Positions 13,401-25,400 of a stretch of DNA of 64,000 bases are shown one piece after another. The first letter of the stretch is position 1; each line of letters starts with the position of its first letter. The notes below the pieces were generated by a model. It was not told the DNA's origin, made no database searches, and worked only from the letters and a program-made list of their open reading frames with translations. The stretch lies in NCBI RefSeq assembly GCF_000003815.2, contig NC_049980.1, forward strand, positions 11,749,631-11,813,630. Direction: 5' to 3'. The stretch comes from Branchiostoma floridae (lineage: Eukaryota; Chordata; Leptocardii; Amphioxiformes; Branchiostomatidae). The translations under genes were made by a program, and so were the position numbers.

Positions 13401-16400
13401 TGCTTATCTCCATTATTGTAGGTATGTTAAGTGCACAAAATTTATATGGACTACAATTTGTGAAAGAAATTTGAAGCAGTGCTGTAAACAAAGCAAGTTC
13501 CCAGAGCTTAGGGATTACCGTAAAAACAAGTCCAATATTGCAAAAATTAACACAACAAGCTCAACAGTTCAACTGCTTCAGGAATCAAACAACACAGATA
13601 AACTTTCAAACTCTAGAAAGCAGGCTTTTAGCTAGGATTTATAACAGGGAGTCCAAACTTATTGGTGAGTCGCGGTAAGTGACTATTGTAGGGGGGTCCA
13701 GGGGCATCCACCTTCCATGGTGCAGAGTTTATGATGATTTTAAGTTAAAACAGTGCATTCTAAGGTATCCAAAGAGGCAAAAATACTGTTACAGATGTCA
13801 CAGTAGAAGACTGTGACCACAGATGACTGGGTAGCATCGCTGGTCAGTCAGAATTTCATGCTTGTCAGAGGATTTTCTCCCCAGTATAGGGCGTCCAGGG
13901 GCATCAAATTTCTTGTTATTCTACTTAAGAAAAGTGCGTCCAGATGACGCGTTGACGCATGCCTGGCTAAAAGCCTGCTAGGAAGTGTGTTCACCTGTGC
14001 CTGCTTGCTGCTGAAGCTCTTCTCCCCAGCCATCTCTCCCTGTAGCGAGCTGCACTGAGCCTTCAGCTGGCCCACCTCCGTTTTCAGCTGGCCCACCTCT
14101 GTTTTCAGCTGGCCCACCTCTGTTTTCAACCGGGTCACCTCCCTTTTTTCAGTGCTGGTCTCGCTCCTGGCGGCCGCTAGCTGCGTGTTGAGACGAGAGG
14201 CCTCGGCGCGGAACTTGTGCATCTGTTCTGTGTTGCTGCTCAGCTGCTTCTGCAGGTTGTCCCTTTCCTGTAAACACAATATCATTAACAGGGCTTCATC
14301 CAGGAAATACGTTGTTGAACAGGGCTAAGCAGTCCAACAATGCAAATGGATTAAACCAAAACTAGAAAGGCAACATTTTTTATGAAAAAGCCTTTTGTCA
14401 AGCTACTCGCACACAATACACAATAAAGTATTTTTAAAGAAGTTTTAGAAACACATTATGAAAGAAGGCCTTGGCACAGCAGAGCTTCAGAATCTGCTAT
14501 TCAATCTTCTCTCTAAACCGTAACCAATAAGAACTGTGAAGATTATATCACCTCTGTTAGTCTCTTGATCTCCTCAGGGTCAGCCTTGTTGGACTGTTCG
14601 ATCAGCTGGTGTGTTCGAGCCGTCCAACGGTCCACGTCCTTCTTCAGCATGGTGTTCTCAGCCTGCAGGGAGCCGTTCATGGTGGACAGCTTACGGTTCG
14701 ACTCCTGAAGGGGCTCGATGTCCTTCTGGAGCTGTTGCACCTGGTGTGGAATACAGGCTTATTTATTGAGATCAACAACTACCCCAACTATGGACATGGC
14801 GGGTTCTGTACCATGCTCAAGGTATGGCTCTCATGAAAGATGGGACCTCTAGTTAGGTACTTAAATACCGCAGTAGGTGCCTTTCCCAATTGCACAACAT
14901 TAAGGCCTGCTATGAATTCGAGATTCTATGTCAAGCTATATCATCTTCCTTTTACCTGCTATCTCCACATGACACACTGGCAAGCTTATACAGTGGATTC
15001 CAATTATTCGTATTACGCCTTTTTGGATAATTCGGGTAATCGGATAAAATTACGAAATCCCAAAACATTTGCCATTCATTCTATTGTTTAGAACATCGCA
15101 GAATTGGATAACCCACGGTCTCAAACTTCGGGTTTTTGGATAGAATTACGTCAGGTCACACAAATTAAAAATTGGAAAATATGCCCTAAAACTTACAAAA
15201 TGAGTCCAAAGGTAACTAGTAAATGTATGTATAAAGGCGTAAAGCCATGTAAAGGACCGTAAGAAAGTTACATTCCACAGAAAATCTAGCCGATAGCGCT
15301 GTGCTAGCGTGCGAACATTTGGAGTTAGGCGCCATTTTGTTAGGTTGCCGCAAGGCATGATGGGCGAACGTCATTGGAACGTCAACACGCTTTTGAGTTC
15401 ATATTTCCCCTTCAGACAACGTCTAAACTTGGTTTACCTTACAAAAATGTGTTTTTTTCATATCCACTGTCTCATTAATTGAGCTGATTTCGGCTGCGCT
15501 ACGTAGATTTACAACAACGCACGTAACGCAACAGGGGTGTGATTTCGCAATGACCTATCTTGCGCATTGAATGGCGGGATATCTCAACCCACGCGCCGCC
15601 ATTTTAAATGTTTTGAACGTGAATTTTTTCCGTCTTCCACCGCGAAAGACGTAAATTTCAGAGTCATTTGTGGACACAAGTTGTAGACAAGAAGGTGAAG
15701 AGTTTATCACTCTCCAATACCGTTGTTTTAACTTAAAATTATGAAAGTAACGTCATATTCTCCGGCATAGTACGAGCGGAGCCATGTTCGTCTTTGTTTT
15801 GGTATGCCGACGCACGGCTGTGCGAGTCAAGCGTACTTTTCCACATGTGCATTTAGTCACTGATTTGAACTCTTTATTAGATCAAGCATCTCACAGAAAT
15901 CGCACAGTATCGGAACATATGATTAAAGTTTTGTAAACGGAGTTCCGTATCGTTAGAGTGGTAACCTCTATGAGCGTCTGTGTGTTATGTTTGCGTATTG
16001 GTTTTCAAAACTACACCCCTCCCCAACCAATGCCGCTAAAGCTGGTCATATAGCCAACTTCGGACTCTAGAATAGGCCGGATAATTGGATAAAATGCCCA
16101 GACAAATAGGCGATACAATAAAGCGGATTCCACTGTACATGTATGTATCTTATAAGCCGCTGTCACACATTGATCTTCCCATGACTTTGTTCCCTGCCAC
16201 TCTCCATCTACAGTCAGCACTTAGGCTATTTCAGCTCCAGTTTGATTTGTCAAATTTCATAGTTGGCTGGCAGACCACATTTAAAGACTATTAGCCAACC
16301 TTGCTGACCAAGGCAACTCCTAACCCCAGATGACCATGCTCACATTCAACTTCCAACCACAGTCTGCAGAAGTTCAGGAGGCTATGGTTTGTTATATGTA

Positions 16401-19400
16401 TGTGTAACAGTGGTTTTACACATGCTGGCATCCTCCCCACCTTAGCTGTGACTTCCTGTAGCTGCCCTTCTACCCTCTCCTTCTCCTCCCTCAGCAGCTT
16501 GTTGCTGTCAGTCAGCACGTTCAGAGTCTCCACCTTCTTAATCAGCTCCTGGTGCTGCAGGGCTGTCTGGGCAGCCGCCTGTGGGGAGGGGGCACGTACA
16601 ATGGAGTGAAGAGCCATTTGTTAGTAGTAGTTCACTGTGTTCTGCTGCTGCAGTGGTCTGGACACTCTGCATCTGCAATCAGTCTTTCTTCAACTCTCTC
16701 CACTTCATCCTGCTCATTCCGAGCTTACTTAGCTCCAGTTGTTTTCTTTTTCACCAATTTATCAGCACAACTTTAAGATACCATATTTTGTGCTGTACAC
16801 CAGTGATTCTACATCAAAATACAACAGTTTCTGATTACATTCAACTATGATAAGTATCATTCTAAGAACATAGATCGTACAAAATACACAAATGTACTCC
16901 CTTCGAATTTTATAATTCATAGTACAACTCGTTGATTCCTGCTGCGAGGTTATCAAAGTAAATTTCCTCCATGATGTCACTGTGAACATGGTAGTCAATT
17001 TAGAACATGGTACTCTAGCTCGCAAAAAAAATTCATAAGTAAACAGCGCATAATTACGTGATTATTGTAATGCTTGTTTTGTTCTATTTTCATTGAACTT
17101 TTTAAAAAATCCAGTCTCCAACTGAAAATGAAAGTATAAAATGAGGCAATATTGTCAGGCCAGTTTACCTCTGTCCTGCTGCGCTCTTCTCCCAATGCCT
17201 GCTGTGCCTCTGCCAGCTGTCTTTCCAGCTGCTCAAGTCTCTGCTGGTACCGAACACTCTCCGCCTGGGGAGGCAAAGGAAATAGTGAGCTAAGGTTAAA
17301 GGTACAACTGCTATTGCAACACGTCATGTACTAGTACATTGTAGTACAGATGGGGGATTAACTGATTGGCATACATGCTACAACGTTTTATATGTGGTAA
17401 AAAGAGAACATGTTTTAAAAAGAACAGTCAAATCTGTCTATAGTGACCATCAAAGGGATTAAGGAAGAAAATGGATACCACAGAAAGGGTTCATGATGTC
17501 TGGGGCAATGGGAAATATACTTTAAGGTGTCTTGAACTTGTGGTTACAAAGGCCAAGTAGTTCATATGTAAAGGTGGTCATTAGAACAGGTTTGACTGTA
17601 CATGTTTTATTTTCACAAGTTTGATTTTTCATTTACAAGATAATCAATCTGGCATAATATAATGATGACATATTGATTTATCTACAGCAAAAAAGACCAT
17701 AGCTGACAATAACCTCTAGCTATAGTGCTTCATTTGCAATTATGGGTAATGTCTCTTACTGTGTGTTACACTAAGATGAAATTTATTTGAAGGGAAGATG
17801 TAGACTGTGCACACCTGTGTGACCTCAAACCTAGTCTCAGCGATATCTTTCTCTCTCCGGATGAAGTGGATGATTTCCAGCAGCTGCTCCGAGGACTTGC
17901 CCTCCCCGCTGACGGAGGCTGCAGTGACTGCAGTGTCTGCTGCAGGGCGTGACTGCAGACTCAACATCTGGTTACTCAGCTGGGGAAAAGAAACAAAATT
18001 ATGGAATAAGAGTTAGAACACTTCATACACCTGTGAACTTTTATGTCTTGTTTGATTGTAGCTCATTAACTATACAATGAGGTTTTGCTTATGTGTCCTT
18101 TGATCATTTCCTGTCAATCTATGGTGTATGTGATTAGCATATGGGAATAATATGCAGGACCGGGTACTACTGCTAAAACAAAGACAGATAGACCTAAAAC
18201 AATACCTAACCCAGGAATCAGTAGCATCTTCCTTTGACCTCATGCCCTATAATGTCTGTCAACTGTTAACTCTATTTTCTGTCACTCCTGAAACTGATCT
18301 TTTGACCTTCACTTCCTGTCACTCTGTGGTGAAACATGCCCTGGACATTAAAACTTCAGAATCTGAAAATTTTTCATGGCATCTAATCTCTTTGTACTAC
18401 AAAGCACACAATCATGCACTGCACAGGCTTTTCCACCATGAAAGACCTAAGCAGCAGCTGTACCTTCTCTATTTGTTCATGCAGCAGGTTGTTCTGCTTC
18501 TCCAGCTCCTGACAGCGGGACTGTAGAGTTGTCATGGACTGTTCCTGGATTCTCTTCTGTTCCTCCCACGATACCTGCAGACAAATAGTGAAATCAGGGG
18601 CATATTGTATCAATAGTTAATTTTATATGGTTAACTCAATCATTTTCGTGGGGATTTCATTTTGTGGCAGGAGGTTTTTGCTGTATTTTACATTTGCAGT
18701 CAAAATAGTCATACAGCACAAGGACACATATGTATTTGGAAAACACAAAAATGTTTGAAGACTAACAGTCATTTTACATACAATGACTCTATATACTTAT
18801 CTTTTTCTTGTTCTTTGTTTGACAGTACAGAAGAAGATAAGTAGATGGACTAACCTTAGCCAGACGGAGTTCTTCTCGAGCCTTCTTGGCCTCCTCCTGA
18901 GCTGCTGACAGCTTGTCATTGTGGTCCTCTAACTGTTCCTTGACAGTGGAGAGTGCTTGTACATCAGCAGCATGGAGCATCAGTTCTCGCTCGTATTTGT
19001 CCTGTGCCTGTTAATACCACAGAGTAGTGTCAAACTACATGTTCCAGTAGGCTAGAACATGGTGTCACCAATATACACTTGCAGTGCCATTGTCACTCAT
19101 CATCTTTTTGCCACTCATGTTTTGATGCTCATCATTTTGTTGTTTACTTATAGCAAGTGAAATTATCACAATTTCTGAGACTCAAGAACTGAATATAATG
19201 TACCAGTGTCCACCAAGCAGATGTTGGGTAGAAATTGTAAATGTTCTGAGTGGAGTAGTGTCAGGAAAAAAAAGCAGATCTGATTAAAGCTAGAATTTTG
19301 TACCTTACATCTCTTAAGAGTACACATAGAGCACTCTCATTGAAAAACAGATTTGATATTTACAATTTTCAACCCCACATCTGTTTAGAATAGAGCAATG

Positions 19401-22400
19401 TCAGAACCCCAAAAGCACTATTGGAAAAAAATGGATTAGAAATTTACGATTTTCAACACCACGTCTGCTTGAAGATTACGATATGTCGGATATGTTACCT
19501 CAGACGCCAGCTTGACCTGCTGTTCCAGGTCGTTACGTGCCTCCTGCTCCTTCCTGTTGGCATCCGCAGCCTTCTGCAGGGCATCCCTCACCTCAGTCTG
19601 CAGGCTGGACAGGGACTTCCGCAGGTCAGCGGTGTGCTTACCCTGGGAGTCCTGGGGGTAGGGGACATCCATTTTGATTTTTGGAAAACACCTCAACACA
19701 AAATTCTGAACACCTTCAACTGTTTAGGCCAAACTGACTTGATAACACAAATACCATCTGCGAACGCCATCAATTTTTGTTCATTTCCCCATTGGTTCAA
19801 GCAATTAGTATATTTACATTGTGTAGTAGTTATACATTGGAAAACAAGGTCATTACGGAAACCTTGAAAATGAAAATAGAAGCATTACAAATGTTTCAAG
19901 ATTTATAGTATAGAAGGGGACATTTTCTTTAGAATGAGAGAAACTTTGAAATGTGGCATGTGATTTCAGCAGTAACTGCAACAGTAAATAACACTATTCC
20001 CCATAGTTCGGAAAAATGTTTGCCAATCCATGTGACTAGTGTCCACTGGACCTCAGTGTTTTTTACACAGGTGAGTAAATACATCATACATCATACTTTG
20101 ATGAAGGCTGGACATCCAGGTGATAAGATATGCCAAATAGCAATTATCAAAGCAGTGTCACTGACGAAAGATAACGGATGTTACCTGAAACATCTATTAT
20201 AACTGTTTTTTTCAAAACCATAGCCAGTTGCTTGAGTAATTGCTATTCATTCGTACATTATGCATCAGTTAAAAGAGAAGACTGCACTACTACTGACCCT
20301 TATTTCTGATAGCTCCTTGCCAGCAGCCTGTTTGTCCTTCTCCAGTTGTTGGATCTGTTTCTCCAGAGCCTCCCGTGTCTGTGTGGCCTCCCTAAGCTGG
20401 GTCTGCAGACCCTCCTGCAGCCGCTTGCTGGCCTCGTTCTGCTCAGACAGGTTCTTCTCCATGGCTGTGGCCATGTTCTTGTACTGGTCCACATGCTGTT
20501 TACCCAGGCTAACCTGTTCCTTCANNNNNNNNNNNNNNNNNNNNNNNNNNNNNNNNNNNNNNNNNNNNNNNNNNNNNNNNNNNNNNNNNNNNNNNNNNNN
20601 NNNNNNNNNNNNNNNNNNNNNNNNCATAGAGGAACTCGTTGTTATCCAATAGTTCTGTAGGGGCATCCTCATTACATTAAAAGATGCTTGCAGCTGGTGT
20701 GCAAAGGTTAGGTGTGATAGGTTGTTCAGTGTAATATACCTAGCTCCTGTCACACCATGTGCCTGCAAAGCTGGTGTTTTACGTTGGAGGGTAGTTACCG
20801 AATGGATGTTTACAAAAGAGACAATGTGAGGAATATTGCTGCTTGGATGTTTCATTCTAAAAATGGGTAAAGTCCTCACCGCAGATTTCAACAGCAGCAG
20901 AGTAAATATATATAAAGTTGGCAAAATACTATAAATTGACTTACTTTCCAAGCAAATACGTGCAAATTAAACCACTGTGAACACTTCATGATTTACAGTA
21001 ACATGTACCAGACATACCTGCTGCTTTAGCTCTTGCACAAAGTCATTGGCCTTCCTCAGTTCTTCCCTAGTTGAATTATGAGCGCCCCCTGACCTTGTCA
21101 ACTGGGACTGCAGGTCTTCTAGACGAGCCTGGAAAAGTGGAATTGCAACATGTGTGAAAGATGCATGTATCAACTATCTTACTCAACGTACAATGAGAAT
21201 CAAACAATGTATGCATGTTCAAACTACACTTCAGCATAATAGAAATGCCATGTTGGACATCCTTTAGATGTCCCTTCTTCGAAAGCCAAAAAATCTCATT
21301 ACAAGGTATGATCTATAAAAGACTGTATTTTCTGTGTTACAAGAAACAACATTTTTATGAAGCAGGAATAAGAAACTCCTGTACCTCCCATCCTTTGACT
21401 ACTTTCTTGTGCTGCTCAGATTCATCTTCCAGCTTCTTCCTGACTGCACTCAGCTCTCTCTCCAGGTTCTCTATCTGGGACTGGTACCGAGTCCTGTTCT
21501 CAAAGTCTGCTCTCTCAAGGTTGTTCTGGGGTTAGAAAAGAACCCTTCAATCTGTTGTTGATATCACCGTTATAATATAGCCTTTGTGCATGTATTAGCT
21601 ACTTGGTCAAAACCTTAGTCTGTCCTATTACTATTGCAGATATCATATAAAATCCTTCAGGATGTGAAATGAAGGAAAAAGCCTCAGACAAGAAAGTGAC
21701 ACAGAGAGAAAATCCAAACTGAGAGAAAAGACAAACATGTTATACATTGAATGGAACGAGAATGAGAGCAAGAATGAAGCCCCTGTCGCTGGCCATGGTC
21801 TCCAAACCCTCTCCAGACCATGGTCGGGAGTTAGCTGTGAGGAAGAACATCTGCATTTGGGAAGTGGTTGGCAAGGTTGCCTACTAGTCTCTAAAAGTCT
21901 GAAGTTTTGAAAAATAAAAAAAAATAAAAACTGTTACTTGCATTCTGGTTTGATGCAATCAGAAGAATAAACTGTAGCTAGAATAGGATGGAATTCAGGT
22001 TCCTCTGAACCCAGTTCTGACCTTGGTTGGGAAGTGAGTTTGTGAGAGAAGGCCTGAATGTGTGACAGGGAAACAGAAGCACACCTGTATCATCTGCAGG
22101 TTAGTGGAGAGGATGGTCTGACTCTTCTGCTCCCTGCGGAGCGACTCATTCTCCCGTGACAGCTGGGCCTCCGCAGTCTTCAGCATGTCCCGCTCCACCA
22201 GCAGGTTCTTCATCTGGACCTCCGTCTGCGCCAGCCGCTCCTTAGTGGCCATTTGGTCCTGGGGGAGACCAAAGGATGTCATTCAAATACACTAGCATGA
22301 CTGTATTGGGAACTGCTCTTTTTGTTGTGTTATCATGTGACTGTAGGGGTGGGTACTGATACAGGAAATTCAACTCTCCTCTACTTCGCACTTATTTTCT

Positions 22401-25400
22401 TGAGCCAATAATCCGCGAAACGCCTGCCGGAATATCCGCTTATTTTGTAATCGGTCGACAATTGAAGTTTTNNNNNNNNNNNNNNNNNNNNNNNNNNNNN
22501 NNNNNNNNNNNNNNNNNNNNNNNNNNNNNNNNNNNNNNNNNNNNNNNNNNNNNNNNNNNNNNNNNNNNNNNTGCTAGTCGCTTTCAATAACCACGGACAC
22601 ACTTCCTTCTGCTCAAACTTAGCCACAAACATAGAATGAGAGGGTTTGTCTGGTCTAGAAGTCTTTGTCAGTTTGTACACTTCAAATGACAAACCGTCCT
22701 TAGAGGAACTCATATGACTAGTGTCTAACAAAGCTAAGGATTGGCTTCTTCCTGCAGACACCAAGGCTACTAACATGGCCACCTTGAGAGTCAACTGCTT
22801 TAAACTCAAACATTTTGCCGGTGCCCACTTACGTAGGAATTTCAGGACAACTGAAACATCCCAAATAAACACATGTTTTGGTACGGGTGGACGCAACTCG
22901 AACACACCCTTCATGAAACGAGAAACTAAAGGGTGAGCACCTATAGGCCTACCTTCTACATTCAAGTGTGTCGAAGAGATGGCAGAACGATAAACATTGA
23001 TCGTGCGGTACTGTAGACCCTTATCAAAAAGGCGATACAGAAAGTCGAGTACCTTGTTCAGTGGCGCCGAAATGGGATCAAGACTTTTTCCACCACACCA
23101 GCGAGACCATCTCCGCCAGGAGGACGAGTATAACCCACTGGTTCTCGGTCTCCAGGATGCCAGGAGCACTCTGGTAACTCCATCCGAAATTTCAGACTCT
23201 CGGTATCGAGTCCTGAGACAGTCCACACGGCTAGACGTAGCGACTCTCCTAGCGGGTGAGGTGTCCCGTCCACCGGTTGCGTGAGTAGAAACCGACTCGT
23301 TGGCAGCCTGACTGGCTCTTGGACTAACATGTGGAGGAGCATGGGATACCAGGCCGCTGTCTCCCATATAGGTGCCAGGAGATGTACTCTCTGCACTTTG
23401 TCTTGGCGAATTTTCGTCAACACCCTGCCGACAAGGATGAACGGGGGGAATGCATACAGAGCCTCCCACTGGTTCCAATCCAGGGTGAACGCATCCGTTC
23501 CCACCGCCTCTGGGTCCGGCTCCCAGGACACATACAGGCGGAGCTTCCTGTTGAGACGGGATGCGAAAAGGTCCACTGCCCTCGGATTCCGGAGGGCGGG
23601 ACATATCTGCAGAATGATCTCGTACACACTTGGTGACACAGACCATTCGGTGAGACGGTTGAAGTTCCTCGACTTGAAATCTGCTCTCACGTTGTCCAGG
23701 CCAGCCACATGGACGGCCGACAACAGGAGGCCTCTCTCCACGCAGAAACTCCAAAGGTTGAGAGCAAGGTCTGCTAGGACTGACGACTTCGTGCCGCCCC
23801 GACGATTGATATACGCGACTACCGTCGAATTGTCGGACTTGATGCGAACCGCAGAATTGACTTTGTCCTTGCAGAAAGACTGAACCGCGAAAGTTGCTGC
23901 CATCATTTCTAACTGATTGATGTGACGAGCCCTTTCCCTGACCGACCAACGACCACCTGTGCTTATACCGTCGGAGAAGGCTCCCCAGCCAAGTTGCGAG
24001 GCATCGCTTTCGATCACGATGTCCCCTACGGGACAGTGAATCGGACGGTCGTAGTTTTGCGGCAGACTGTCTCTCCACCAGACTAAATCTTGCTGCGCGT
24101 CTTGTGGCAGATGAACTAACGCGTCCCAAACTCTCCCTGTCCGCCGAAGTGTTGAGATAAGGAGGAGTTGGAGTTGTCGGAAATGTAGTGGCGCCAGAAG
24201 CACCGAGACGGCGGCTGCTTGAAACTTTCCGATAACATGAGCTAACTCCCGTGCAGTGAGTCGACCTTTCTCGAGCACAGCATTGGCTAATCGACTCAGC
24301 TCGATCACCTTATCATTCGGTAGAAAGAGAGACATGGTAACAGAATCTAAACCTGAACCAAGGAAAACAATACGCTGGGTTGGCTCTAAGATAGACTTAC
24401 CCAGATTGGTCACGAAACCCACGTGGGCAATGAATTCTGTTGCTGTTTTGGCGTCTTGCCTACAGCGTTCATAATCACTGGCTATAATCAGCATGTCATC
24501 AAGGTAACAAATTAACCGAATACCTCGTCGTCTCAAATGCGAAGTAATGACCTTCAAAATCTTCGAGAAAATTCTGGGCGCGGTGGAAATCCCAAACGCC
24601 ATACAAACGAAGGAATAAAAACGATTCTTCCACGCAAACGACAAAAACCTCTGATGGGTAGAATGAATCGCAACAGAAAAATAAGCATCAGTAAGATCAA
24701 TCTTACAGAAAAAATCTCCTGGACGCACCAAATCTTGAACTAAGGATAAATGCTCCATCTTGAACTTGGGTACAAACAAACATCTATTCAGAGGTCTGAG
24801 ATTGATGACGGGCCGAAGGCCCCCTGATTTCTTGGGTACAGTGAACAACCGAGAAATAAAAAGATCTGAACTGAAAGGGACCTCTTTCACTGCACCTTTC
24901 TGCAACAAGGTTTCAACTTCTAAATCCAGGGCCAAATCCTCCTCTGGAGACATAGCTCGAGTCCAGGGAATACTAGTCTGTACTGGAGGCGTCCGCTTAA
25001 ATGGCAACCTGTACCCCTTAATGATGTCAAGAATTACTGAATCGCTAGTCAAAGTACGCCAAACCGGCAAAAAATGCTTCAAACGGCCCCCATGAGGAAG
25101 GGCTCGAACTAAGGGGCGAGGTACAGGTTGTGATTCAGACGGACACCGGCCTAAATCTTGCATACACAAAGAAACACAACTACTTGCTAGATTTCTTCCC
25201 GAAGCTCCCGTCTCCGCCCTGACCGGAGGAACGGGAGTACTGCGCACCCCAGTAAAACTTGTTGTTACCGCCGGACTGGCGGGGAGGGGGGCGGGATTTA
25301 CGTGAATTGGAGCCGCGGCCCCGGCCGCCGTAACGCGAGGCGCCCGACTGGCCCCTCCCCCATCGGGGCCTCTGCTCATATTTTGGCTTCAAAGAGTCAA

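Noticed and set aside
13848-13994. Extension of TPR exon 32 past 13995
   Set aside because: The exon ends at a GTGAAC donor that keeps phase 0; the continuing ORF is intron sequence with no similarity.
23281-23883. 200-codon plus-strand ORF inside the DIRS element
   Set aside because: It is antisense of the RT/RNase H ORF and shows no recognised domain.
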